A DNA stretch of 36,539 nucleotides, taken from the NCBI GenBank assembly GCA_963926405.1, contig CAWUXI010000095.1, positions 1-36,539 on the forward strand, in the 5' to 3' direction. The position numbers were made by a program, and so were the translations under genes. The notes beneath the pieces were generated by a model. That model made no database searches, was not told the DNA's origin, and saw nothing but the letters and a program-made list of their open reading frames with translations. Positions 8,110 through 15,536 of this stretch are shown piece after piece. Position 1 is the first letter of the stretch; the number at the start of each line of letters is the position of its first letter. The stretch comes from CALSMU01 sp963926405 (GTDB taxonomy: Bacteria > Bacteroidota > Bacteroidia > Flavobacteriales_D > Parvicellaceae).

Positions 8110-9459
8110 CTAAAAATAAATCATCCAACCTATAGTAAAGTATAAAAGAAGGCCAACAACATCATTAATAGTAGTAATAAATGGGCCCGTTGCTAATGCT
8201 GGATCAATATTGTGTCTATTCAAAACCAGAGGAATTAAAGTTCCGAAAACTCCAGCAAAAATAATAACAACAAACAAGGATAAACTAACCGTAAAACATA
8301 ATTCCCATGCCTCACCAAAAGCTATGTTATATATAAAAATCAAGCTGGAAAGCACCGCTCCATTTATTAAAGCAACCCCAACCTCTTTAACAACTTTAGA
8401 AAATGTAGAACCGTAGGAAAGCGAATTATTAGCCAACCCTTGAACAATGATTGCAGAAGACTGAACACCTACATTTCCAGCCATTGCCGCGATTAGTGGA
8501 ATGAAAAAAGCTAAAACCGGAAATTGTCCCAATTCATATTCAAATGATTTTATAACAACCGCTCCAAGTATTCCTCCAACTAAACCGATTAACAACCAAG
8601 GCAATCTTGCCCTCGTCAAAAGCCAAATAGAATCTTTAGACTCAACGTTTTCAGAAATACCACTTGCCATTTGAAAATCTTTTTCAGCTTCTTCCTTTAT
8701 TACATCAACTATATCATCAATTGTAATTCGACCCACCAATACATTTGCCTGATTTAATACCGGTATTGCTACCAAATCATACTTTTCCATCATATTAGCA
8801 ACTTCTTCATCGGGAGTATCCGTTTTAACTGATATTGGCTCTTCTTTAAACAAATCAGATATCTTCGTATTATTTCCCGCGTACAAAAAAGATTTTAGTG
8901 ACAAAGTTCCTAGTAATTTATTTTGATCGTCCACTACATAAATAGTGTAGACATAATCAATTTCCTCCGCTTGCGACCGCATTTCTTCAAGGCACTCTTC
9001 TACAGTCCAATTGATATTCGCCTTTATATATTCTTTGGCCATTAGCCCCCCTGCAGTATCTTCAGGATAACTTAATAACGATAAAATATCACTCGCTTGC
9101 TCCGCATCTTCCAATCGAGAAAGAACCTCTTCTTTTCTCTCGTCTGGTAAATCCTGAATAAAATCCGCAGCATCATCGGAATCCATCTTCTCTACCTGAT
9201 CCGCAATTTCCTGAATGGTAAATGACTTCAGGAAGGCATCTCTTACATCTTCTTCTAATTCTACTAAAACATCAGATGCAACTTCTTCCTCTAGAAGTGA
9301 ATAAATAAATTGTGCTTCGATTAAATCTACCCTATCTAGAATTTCAGCAATATCGGCAGGATGAACATCTTGAATTTTTTCAACAATAAAATCTCCATTC
9401 CGGTTAGCTGCTGCATCGGAAAACTCTTGTAATAGCTCTTTTGTTAATTCGAAATTCAT
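8110..9459 (-). CDS. mgtE: MgtE family magnesium transporter
   Basis: A 449-residue divalent-cation channel. In order: an acidic, helical MgtE N-domain (about 1-130, with the family runs VHPADIAEILDRV and DDAADFIQDLPDERKEEVL), a pair of CBS domains (about 135-255), a connecting helix and five membrane segments (about 280-449). The N and CBS domains bind Mg2+ and close the channel when internal Mg2+ is high. The pore region includes PLIAAMAGNVGVQSSAIIVQGLA. Full length. It stands between rsmA and the histidine kinase gene on the same strand; the gaps of about 100-160 bases make co-transcription uncertain. No magnesium riboswitch is recognisable in the 157 bases upstream. Confidence 0.95.
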   Translation of the reverse strand: MNFELTKELLQEFSDAAANRNGDFIVEKIQDVHPADIAEILDRVDLIEAQFIYSLLEEEVASDVLVELEEDVRDAFLKSFTIQEIADQVEKMDSDDAADFIQDLPDERKEEVLSRLEDAEQASDILSLLSYPEDTAGGLMAKEYIKANINWTVEECLEEMRSQAEEIDYVYTIYVVDDQNKLLGTLSLKSFLYAGNNTKISDLFKEEPISVKTDTPDEEVANMMEKYDLVAIPVLNQANVLVGRITIDDIVDVIKEEAEKDFQMASGISENVESKDSIWLLTRARLPWLLIGLVGGILGAVVIKSFEYELGQFPVLAFFIPLIAAMAGNVGVQSSAIIVQGLANNSLSYGSTFSKVVKEVGVALINGAVLSSLIFIYNIAFGEAWELCFTVSLSLFVVIIFAGVFGTLIPLVLNRHNIDPALATGPFITTINDVVGLLLYFTIGWMIYF

Positions 9460-9616
9460 GCCTCTCAGAGTCCATTAGGTAGTTGTTACTTTTTGATTGA
9501 TTGGCAGCGAAAATACGGTTTTTTCATCAATATAACACCTGAAAGTAAAGATGTCATGATGAACGGACTATACAAATGACCAATGAAAGTTCGCCTCCGC
9601 TCCGCCTTACAAGCTA

Positions 9617-10378
9617 TTAGGCGAAAATTCGTTTGGTTAGATCAATAAATTGCTCAACGCTCAATTGTTCTGGACGCTCTTTAAAAATTGGATCGGAAGT
9701 GTCCATATCACCTAAAAGTTGTTTCAACGAATTTCTTAACGTTTTTCGACGTTGGTTAAAAGCCATTTTTATTACTCTTTTAAAATCCTTTTCATCACAC
9801 GACAATTTTTTTACATCATTTCGGATTAATCGAATAACTCCTGACTTTACCTTTGGAGGTGGATCAAAAACATCTTCATTTACTGTAAATAGATATTCGA
9901 TATCGTAAAACGCTTGAAGTAGCACACTCAAAATCCCATACCGCTTAGTTCCCGGTGGCTCTGCGATTCTTTCTGCTACTTCTTTTTGAAACATCCCTAC
10001 AACTTCAGTTACACTATCTTTTTCTTCTAATACTTTAAACAATATTTGAGAAGAAATATTGTATGGGAAATTACCAATCACAGCCAATTTTTCAGACTTA
10101 AACTTGGAAAAATCCATCTTTAAAAAGTCTTCTTCCAAGACTTCTAATTCAGGGAAATTTGCGTTTAGATATACAACAGATTCTCTATCGACTTCGACAA
10201 CTGTGGTTTTAAAGTTTTTGTTTTCAACCAAGAACTTAGTCAACGCCCCCATACCTGGACCAACCTCTATAACGTTTTTATAATTACCATGATTGGTTAA
10301 TGCATTAGCAATGTCAAAACAGATACTTTCATCTTTTAAAAAATGCTGCCCTAAATGTTTCTTTGGTTTTACTGTCAT
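9617..10378 (-). CDS. rsmA: 16S rRNA (adenine1518-N6/adenine1519-N6)-dimethyltransferase
   Basis: A 253-residue SAM-dependent methyltransferase (KsgA/RsmA) that dimethylates two adjacent adenines in the 3' terminal hairpin of 16S rRNA during late small-subunit assembly. The start KPKKHLGQHFLKD is diagnostic. SAM motif I (EVGPGMGA) is at 38-45, and the catalytic NFPY is at 103-106. The C-terminal region has FNQRRKTLRNSLK, typical of the family. Full length. The gene is divergent from the DUF983-crp pair; the 88 bases between them hold the Crp/Fnr-type palindrome described at 10406-10419. A TTCGCCT/AGGCGAA inverted repeat overlaps the 3' end (9590-9625) but lacks a T-run. Confidence 0.96.
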   Translation of the reverse strand: MTVKPKKHLGQHFLKDESICFDIANALTNHGNYKNVIEVGPGMGALTKFLVENKNFKTTVVEVDRESVVYLNANFPELEVLEEDFLKMDFSKFKSEKLAVIGNFPYNISSQILFKVLEEKDSVTEVVGMFQKEVAERIAEPPGTKRYGILSVLLQAFYDIEYLFTVNEDVFDPPPKVKSGVIRLIRNDVKKLSCDEKDFKRVIKMAFNQRRKTLRNSLKQLLGDMDTSDPIFKERPEQLSVEQFIDLTKRIFA

Positions 10379-10405
10379 TAAGCTATAAATATAGAATCCC
10401 CAAAT

Positions 10406-10449
10406 GTAACATTTGTTATATTCGCAAACAAAATTGTTACCTATATTTG
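10406..10449 (+). promoter_or_regulatory. Crp/Fnr-type operator and promoter of the DUF983-crp operon
   Basis: GTAACATTTGTTAT at 10406-10419 is GTAAC-N4-GTTAT, one mismatch from the perfect palindrome seen at the next two sites; flanking A/T pairs extend the symmetry. The centre is 10412.5. A -7 element TATATTTG lies at 10442-10449, 17 bases before the ATG. Centre-to-element distance is 29.5 bp, the same as at the sulP and persulfide dioxygenase promoters. The palindrome covers the -33 region, as expected for a class II activator site. A further GTAACA/TGTTAC pairing exists between 10406-10411 and 10435-10440. The operon encodes a Crp/Fnr protein, so this would be self-regulation (inference). 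Confidence 0.65.
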
Positions 10450-10466
10450 ATTAATAAATCCGATCA

Positions 10467-10856
10467 ATGCTAAAAAAAACAAGACTCTACAGTATTTTGA
10501 ATTTCAAGTGCCCAAGGTGTCATAAAGGGGAGTTTTTAGAATCTAGGAATGTGTACAATTTAAAAAAAGCAGGAAACCTGAGAGAAAAATGTGACACTTG
10601 CTCCTTAAAATATTCTCGTGAACCTGGATTTTATTTCGGGGCGATGTTCGTCTCTTACGCTTTAGGTGTAGCGTTATTTGTGACAATATGGGTTGCAATC
10701 GCTATATTATATCCCGAGTATTCTGCAGAATTATTATTGGGAATAATTATAGGAGCAATTATTATTTTAGGCCCCTACTTATACGCTCTTTCAAAAATAA
10801 TATGGGCTAATTTATTCTTCCACTTTGAAGATATTATACTGAAAAAAGAGAGATGA
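10467..10856 (+). CDS. DUF983 domain-containing membrane protein
   Basis: A 129-residue protein with a zinc-ribbon-like N-terminus, CPRC at residues 15-18 and CDTC at 42-45, followed by two membrane segments (about 57-83 and 87-112). The CPRCHKG opening and the Cys spacing are typical of DUF983, a family of unknown function; a metal-binding cytoplasmic head on a membrane hairpin is the likely shape. It overlaps the Crp/Fnr gene by 4 bases (ATGA), so the two are translationally coupled. That makes it a candidate sensor partner or simply the first gene of the regulator operon. Its promoter carries the cluster palindrome. Confidence 0.85.
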   Translation: MLKKTRLYSILNFKCPRCHKGEFLESRNVYNLKKAGNLREKCDTCSLKYSREPGFYFGAMFVSYALGVALFVTIWVAIAILYPEYSAELLLGIIIGAIIILGPYLYALSKIIWANLFFHFEDIILKKER

Positions 10857-11485
10857 TAGAACAATTGAAAGAAAGCTACGGCTTTTTATTTGAAGAAGAA
10901 TTAATTACCGAAATCATTAAGGCAGGGCATACCAAGTCATTAAAAAGAGGAGAGACACTAATGGAAATAGGGAGTTCTATCAGACACATGCCTCTTCTAT
11001 TTAAAGGCTCCATAAAAGTTGTACGAGAAGATAGCCATGGAAATGAATTACTTCTCTATTTTTTAGAAACGGGAGATACTTGCGCATTTTCTTTATCATG
11101 TTGCATTGGCAACAAAAAAAGTGAAATTAAAGCAATCATTGTTGAAGATGCCGAGATGGTATTAATACCTGTCCAAAAAATGGAGGAATGGATTTGTAAA
11201 TACAAAACATGGAAAAACTTTGTATTTGAAAGCTACAACATTCGCTTAGAAGAAATGTTAGAAACCATCGACACCTTAGCCTTCATGAAAATGGACCAAA
11301 GGCTGTACAAATTTTTAACAGATAAAGTAAAGCTGATTGGAGACAGAAACATTGAAAATACGCACCAACAAATTGCACATAACTTAAATACATCTCGAGT
11401 TGTAATATCTAGGTTGTTAAAACAATTAGAAAATGAGAAAAAGATTAAACTACATCGCAACAGAATTGAAGTACTTGAATTCTAG
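10853..11485 (+). CDS. Crp/Fnr family transcriptional regulator
   Basis: A 210-residue regulator. A cyclic-nucleotide-binding-like beta barrel covers about 15-115, a dimerisation helix about 118-150, and a C-terminal winged helix about 155-210 with recognition helix NTSRVVISRLLKQLE. The barrel lacks a clear cAMP phosphate-binding cassette. It has the cysteine group TCAFSLSCC (C77, C83, C84) plus C115, and no N-terminal Fe-S cysteine cluster of the E. coli FNR type. The cysteine group could sense oxidants or persulfides (inference). Three GTAAC-N4-GTTAC sites at 10406, 11485 and 13309 lie in front of its own operon, sulP and the persulfide dioxygenase gene, so it is the obvious candidate to bind them. 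Family assignment is firm; ligand and targets are inferred. Confidence 0.92.
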   Translation: MIEQLKESYGFLFEEELITEIIKAGHTKSLKRGETLMEIGSSIRHMPLLFKGSIKVVREDSHGNELLLYFLETGDTCAFSLSCCIGNKKSEIKAIIVEDAEMVLIPVQKMEEWICKYKTWKNFVFESYNIRLEEMLETIDTLAFMKMDQRLYKFLTDKVKLIGDRNIENTHQQIAHNLNTSRVVISRLLKQLENEKKIKLHRNRIEVLEF

Positions 11486-11528
11486 TAACATTAGTTACTT
11501 ACAACTTCAATAAAGCATGTTACTTTTG
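11484..11528 (+). promoter_or_regulatory. Crp/Fnr-type operator and promoter of sulP
   Basis: AGTAACATTAGTTACT at 11484-11499 is a perfect palindrome around N4, with core GTAAC-ATTA-GTTAC at 11485-11498 and centre 11491.5. It overlaps the crp stop codon. The -7 element TACTTTTG is at 11521-11528, again 29.5 bp from the palindrome centre. The GTG start of sulP lies 44 bases further. A class II activator layout is inferred from this geometry. Confidence 0.7.
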
Positions 11529-11572
11529 TTTTTAATTTGCCAATATTACCATTAACTTCGTTCTTTCGATAA

Positions 11573-13312
11573 GTGAATCTTTTTAAAAAATACATACCTA
11601 TTCTATCGTGGCTTCCAGGCTACAATAAAGCAGCATTATCTGGTGATTTATCAGCCGGACTTACCGTTGGCGTGATGCTTATTCCACAAGGCATTGCCTA
11701 TGCAATGATTGCTGGATTACCCCCCATTTATGGTTTATATACGGCCATGACTCCGCAAGTTATCTATGCTATTTTTGGAACTTCTCGGCAATTGTCGGTG
11801 GGGCCTACCGCAATGGACTCTTTAATTGTTGCTGCCGGAATTACATCTATAGCAACTGTGGGCCCTGACAACTATATAGCAGCTGCAATTATGTTAGCGT
11901 TTCTTATGGGACTTATGCAATTGGCTTTTGGGGTTTTTAAACTTGGTTTTTTGGTCAACTTTTTATCGAAGCCCGTAATTAGTGGATTTACTTCTGCTGC
12001 GGCAATAATTATTGGTTTAAACCAATTAAAACATATTTTCGGAATAGAAATCCCCAGAAGCAACCAAGCACATTCTTTATTGTATGACACAGGAATAGCT
12101 ATTACCTCAACTAACCTAATTACTCTTTGTGTTGGAATAGGAACCATTCTCACAATTATTATCTTAAAAAAGTATTTAAAGAAAATCCCTGCAGCCTTAA
12201 CTGCAGTTATACTAGGTATCCTTATCGTTCAATTTTTTCATTTGGATTTATATGGAGTAACTATTATTAAAGATATCCCTACTGGACTTCCAAGTCCTTC
12301 AATCCCTGATTTTACCCAAAATTATTTTAAGGACTTGTTGCCGTTGGCTCTCACCTTGTCTTTAATTGCATTTATGGAAGCTATTTCTCAGGCCAAAGCC
12401 ATTGAAGATAAACATAATGATTATAAAGTAGATGCTAATCAAGAGCTAATTGCACTTGGGCTAAGTAATATTGTAGGTTCTATTTTTAAGAGCTATCCAT
12501 CTACAGGCGGCTTTTCTCGAACCGCGGTAAATGATCAATCCGGAGCAAAAACGGGAATGTCTTTTATTATTGCAGCTGGAGTTGTAGCATTAACATTACT
12601 ATTCCTAACTCCACTATTTTATTATTTACCAAAAGCAGTTTTGGGTGGAATTATCATCGTTGCAGTGATAGGATTAATAAACATTAAATACCCCTTAAAA
12701 CTTTGGAAATATAACAAGGAGGATCTAATTATGCTCTTGGGAACATTTGCAGTAACGTTAACCATCGGAATCAAAGAAGGAATTATTGTTGGAGTAATTC
12801 TATCGTTGGGGTTCTTGATTTTTAGAAGTACACGACCTCACATTGCTGAATGTGCGAGAATTGAAGGAACGAATTATTTTAAAAATGTAGAAAGATTCGA
12901 TAATACAAAAGATCGAAAAGAGGTTCTTATATTTCGTTTTGACGGACAACTTTATTTTGCTAATTCTGAGTATTTTAAAGAGCAATTAAATGGAATGATT
13001 GCAAAAAAAGGACCTGATTTAAAACTAATCATATTAAACGCAGAAGCCATTAACCACATAGACTCAAGTGCTTTGCATATGCTGGATCAGACTATAAAAG
13101 ACCTTTGTAAAAAAGAAATCTACTTTGCGGTTGCTGGAGCAATAGGACCGGTAAGGGATATTATTTTTAAAAGTGGATTATCTGAGACCATTGGAAAAGA
13201 ATTAATGTTTGCCGAAGTCAATAAAGCGCTAGAATGTTTAGATGATTATCCAGCAATGGACTTTGCAAGAATTTGTAAACGCATAGCTTTACAGAATAAC
13301 AGTAATTTGTAA
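11573..13312 (+). CDS. SulP family anion permease with STAS domain
   Basis: A 579-residue inner-membrane transporter. Starting from a GTG gives the family-typical N-terminus NLFKKYIPILSWLPGY; no better ATG exists upstream. The membrane domain (about 20-420) carries the signature LTVGVMLIPQGIAYAMIAGLPPIYGLY. The C-terminal STAS domain (about 440-560) has HIDSSALHML. SulP proteins move sulfate, bicarbonate or other anions, usually inward with H+ or Na+. Its place between a Crp/Fnr gene and a persulfide dioxygenase, under the same operator type, suggests it moves a sulfur oxyanion here (sulfate, sulfite or thiosulfate, direction unknown); that is inference. Its stop codon lies inside the operator of the next gene. 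Confidence 0.93.
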   Translation: MNLFKKYIPILSWLPGYNKAALSGDLSAGLTVGVMLIPQGIAYAMIAGLPPIYGLYTAMTPQVIYAIFGTSRQLSVGPTAMDSLIVAAGITSIATVGPDNYIAAAIMLAFLMGLMQLAFGVFKLGFLVNFLSKPVISGFTSAAAIIIGLNQLKHIFGIEIPRSNQAHSLLYDTGIAITSTNLITLCVGIGTILTIIILKKYLKKIPAALTAVILGILIVQFFHLDLYGVTIIKDIPTGLPSPSIPDFTQNYFKDLLPLALTLSLIAFMEAISQAKAIEDKHNDYKVDANQELIALGLSNIVGSIFKSYPSTGGFSRTAVNDQSGAKTGMSFIIAAGVVALTLLFLTPLFYYLPKAVLGGIIIVAVIGLINIKYPLKLWKYNKEDLIMLLGTFAVTLTIGIKEGIIVGVILSLGFLIFRSTRPHIAECARIEGTNYFKNVERFDNTKDRKEVLIFRFDGQLYFANSEYFKEQLNGMIAKKGPDLKLIILNAEAINHIDSSALHMLDQTIKDLCKKEIYFAVAGAIGPVRDIIFKSGLSETIGKELMFAEVNKALECLDDYPAMDFARICKRIALQNNSNL

Positions 13313-13352
13313 CTTTAGTTACAATATAATTTATCGCAATTATTTAACTTTG
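13307..13352 (+). promoter_or_regulatory. Crp/Fnr-type operator and promoter of the persulfide dioxygenase operon
   Basis: TTGTAACTTTAGTTACAA at 13307-13324 is a perfect 18-bp palindrome with a 4-base centre, the best of the three sites. Its centre is 13315.5 and it contains the sulP stop codon. The -7 element TAACTTTG is at 13345-13352, 29.5 bp from the centre, and the ATG follows 18 bases later. The palindrome occupies the -33 position. Confidence 0.78.
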
Positions 13353-13370
13353 CTTAAGAATTAAAAGAAT

Positions 13371-14780
13371 ATGAAAATAGAACAAATATATACAGGATGT
13401 TTAGCAGAAGCCGCTTATTACATTCAATCGAAAGGTGAGGCTATAATAATTGACCCATTGCGCGAAACTGCACCATATATTGAAAGAGCAGAAAAAGATA
13501 ACGCCACTATTAAGTATGTTTTCTTGACTCACTTTCATGCTGACTTTGTGTCTGGACATGTTGATTTAGCTAAAAAAACAGGCGCAACAATTGTTTTTGG
13601 CCCCAATGCAAAAGCTGATTTTGATTTTCACGTTGCGACGGATGGCGAAGAATTCAAAATTGGTGAATTAACCCTAAAACTATTACACACGCCTGGTCAT
13701 ACTATGGAATCTTCTAGTTACTTATTATTAGATAAAGATGGAAAAGAAAACTGCGTATTTACAGGAGACACTCTTTTTATTGGAGATGTCGGAAGACCAG
13801 ATTTAGCTGTAAAATCCGACATTACCCAAGAAGGTTTAGCGGAATATTTATTCGATTCCTTGCGCAATAAATTAATGCCGTTACCAGACAGCACTATCGT
13901 TTACCCTAGTCATGGCGCAGGTTCTGCATGTGGAAAAAACATGAGCAAAGAAACATTCGATACTTTAGGGCATCAAAAAGAGGTTAACTATGCGTTAAGA
14001 GCTGACATGACTAAACCTGAGTTTGTAAAAGAAGTTCTTACTGGACTAAATCCGCCACCAGCTTACTTCCCTAAAAATGTTGCTATGAATAAATCAGTCA
14101 ATACGGGTATAGACGACATTTTAAAAACTGGAACAATTGCACTTGATGTTGATACATTTAAAGCTATGGCTTCTAGCGAAGGAGCTATGGTGATTGACAC
14201 TAGGCATCAAACTTCTTTTACTAAAGAACATATACCTGGATCAATATTCTTTGGAATTGATGGTGGTTTTGCGCCATGGATTGGAACGCTTGTTTCAGAT
14301 ATTAATCAGCCTATTATTATAGTTGCTGACGAAGGGCGTGAAGAAGAAGTTGTAACCCGATTATCTAGAATAGGATATGACAACTCTCTTGGATACCTAA
14401 AAGGAGGAATAACGGCATGGAAAGAAGCTGGGCTAGAGACAACCTCAATTATTTCATTACAGCCTTCAGAAATAGTTGAATTAGTAAATGCCGAGAAAAG
14501 TAATCTAGTTGATATAAGAAAACCATCTGAGTTCCTATCAGAACATGTTGTAGAAGCTGTAAATGCTCCATTAGATGTGATCAATGATCAAATGGATGAC
14601 TTATCTAAAGATATTACTTACCATGTGCACTGCGCAGGTGGATATCGCTCGGTAATCTATATCTCAATTATGAAATCAAGAGGATATCATAATCTAATTG
14701 ACATTGCTGGAGGGTATGGTTTAATTAAGAAAACTGAAGGATTTCATCTCTCTGAGTATGTTTGTCCCACAACACTTTAA
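13371..14780 (+). CDS. CstB-like persulfide dioxygenase-rhodanese fusion
   Basis: A 469-residue cytoplasmic enzyme. The metallo-beta-lactamase-fold dioxygenase domain (about 1-235) has THFHADFVSGH (H54, H56, D58, H63), TPGH (H110), TGDTLF (D133) and PSHGAG (H181), as in ETHE1-type non-haem iron persulfide dioxygenases. A first rhodanese-like domain (about 255-355) has no Cys in its active loop: VADEGREEE sits where CxxGxRS is expected. A second rhodanese domain (about 362-465) has an intact loop, C421-AGGYRS. This order, with an inactive middle rhodanese, matches S. aureus CstB, which oxidises low-molecular-weight persulfide and yields thiosulfate. The preceding gene encodes an anion permease; downstream come sulfur-carrier-type small proteins. 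The specific reaction is inferred from architecture. Confidence 0.9.
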   Translation: MKIEQIYTGCLAEAAYYIQSKGEAIIIDPLRETAPYIERAEKDNATIKYVFLTHFHADFVSGHVDLAKKTGATIVFGPNAKADFDFHVATDGEEFKIGELTLKLLHTPGHTMESSSYLLLDKDGKENCVFTGDTLFIGDVGRPDLAVKSDITQEGLAEYLFDSLRNKLMPLPDSTIVYPSHGAGSACGKNMSKETFDTLGHQKEVNYALRADMTKPEFVKEVLTGLNPPPAYFPKNVAMNKSVNTGIDDILKTGTIALDVDTFKAMASSEGAMVIDTRHQTSFTKEHIPGSIFFGIDGGFAPWIGTLVSDINQPIIIVADEGREEEVVTRLSRIGYDNSLGYLKGGITAWKEAGLETTSIISLQPSEIVELVNAEKSNLVDIRKPSEFLSEHVVEAVNAPLDVINDQMDDLSKDITYHVHCAGGYRSVIYISIMKSRGYHNLIDIAGGYGLIKKTEGFHLSEYVCPTTL

Positions 14781-14785
14781 ATAAT

Positions 14786-15022
14786 ATGAAGACGACGTTT
14801 GAAATAGAAAACTTAAAATGTGGCGGCTGTGTTAAAACAGCAACCGAAGGAGCAGCGGTTTTAGATGGGATTTCTAATGTTATTGTTTCACTTGAAAATA
14901 ATTCTATCACATTTGAATCCTCCGATGAAGGTTCAATTAATAAAGTAGAAGAAAAACTAAAAGAAATTGGTTATCCAAAAAAGAAGAAATATCTTTATTG
15001 GACAAAGCAAAAGCATACTTAA
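14786..15022 (+). CDS. small heavy-metal-associated (HMA) fold protein with CGGC motif
   Basis: A 78-residue protein from the ATG at 14786, 5 bases after the persulfide dioxygenase stop; the frame is open upstream to 14762 but that start would overlap the previous gene. The ferredoxin-like HMA pattern is clear: beta1 TFEIENLK, then C12-GGC15, a helix, VIVSLENNSITFES and a final helix ending KEIGYPKKK. HMA domains bind Cu+ or other soft metals through the CxxC pair; a CxxC could equally take part in thiol/persulfide chemistry. A basic tail ends the protein. Being co-transcribed between two rhodanese proteins favours a sulfur-related or metal-protection role (inference). Confidence 0.75.
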   Translation: MKTTFEIENLKCGGCVKTATEGAAVLDGISNVIVSLENNSITFESSDEGSINKVEEKLKEIGYPKKKKYLYWTKQKHT

Positions 15023-15049
15023 ATAAGTAAAGCTGCAAAACAAGATATA

Positions 15050-15325
15050 ATGAGTATAGAAAACATTGACATTAAAGAGGCAACGATTATCGACGTGAGA
15101 ACTCCTGTCGAGTTTATGATGGGAAATGTAGAGGGATCTATAAACATTCCTTTAGATGAAGTTCCTTCAAGAGTTGAAGAATTTAAAACCATACAAGGCG
15201 ACATCGTTTTATGCTGTGCTAGCGGGGGCAGAAGTGGTCAAGCAACAATGTTTCTGGAACAAAATGGACTTTCAAATGTTTGCAACGGGGGGGGGTGGCA
15301 AACGGTAAATGCGTACATGAAATAG
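15050..15325 (+). CDS. single-domain rhodanese
   Basis: A 91-residue cytoplasmic sulfurtransferase. The start ATIIDVRTPVEFMMGNVEGSINIP is typical of rhodanese folds, and the active loop is C56-ASGGRS with a second Cys at 55. It would accept sulfane sulfur from thiosulfate or persulfide as a Cys persulfide and pass it on. It lies 27 bases after the HMA-like gene, in the same unit as the persulfide dioxygenase. The codons for the C-terminal CNGGGW include an uninterrupted run of nine G at about 15287-15295, strikingly out of place in this AT-rich DNA; the frame is normal across it. Length and motifs are complete. Confidence 0.88.
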   Translation: MSIENIDIKEATIIDVRTPVEFMMGNVEGSINIPLDEVPSRVEEFKTIQGDIVLCCASGGRSGQATMFLEQNGLSNVCNGGGWQTVNAYMK

Positions 15326-15536
15326 GCATTCCAAAGAATATGAAAAAAAGTTAAAATACTAATTCAGAAGCTGAATTATCAGCTTTATCCGGTACTAGAA
15401 GAATAACCTGCATATTAGTTGTTCCAAGAGGAGAAAACCCATCAATGATGCTAGTAGTTAAGCTTAGTTAAACAGATTCTAGAATAAGAATTACTTTCAG
15501 TCAAAATGGATTAATTTAAAATCTAAAATATATTTT
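15326..15536. other. intergenic region with short open frames, possible gene remnant
   Basis: Between the rhodanese and thioredoxin genes. A minus-strand frame is open for about 38 codons from 15467 to a TAA at 15351-15353 with protein-like composition (it contains GFSPLGTTNMQVILLVPDK) but no usable start. The plus strand is also open for 38 codons over nearly the same bases (for example ITCILVVPRGENPSMM), ending in TAA near 15470. One of them may be a fragment of a decayed gene; I recognise neither. No GTAAC-N4-GTTAC palindrome or convincing terminator is found, so how the thioredoxin gene is transcribed is unclear. Confidence 0.25.

Noticed and set aside
8011..8128. N-terminal extension of the histidine kinase overlapping mgtE
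   Set aside because: A -7 element lies inside the extension and the residues before the inner ATG are not protein-like; the start at 8011 is preferred.
9475..9495. Possible fourth GTAAC-N4-GTTAC site upstream of mgtE (GTTAC half-site)
   Set aside because: Only one half-site matches; the other arm reads TAGGT and there is no TAnnTTTG at the right distance on either strand.
9590..9625. TTCGCCT/AGGCGAA inverted repeat at the rsmA 3' end as a terminator
   Set aside because: Long loop, part of the stem is coding, and no T-run follows on the minus strand.
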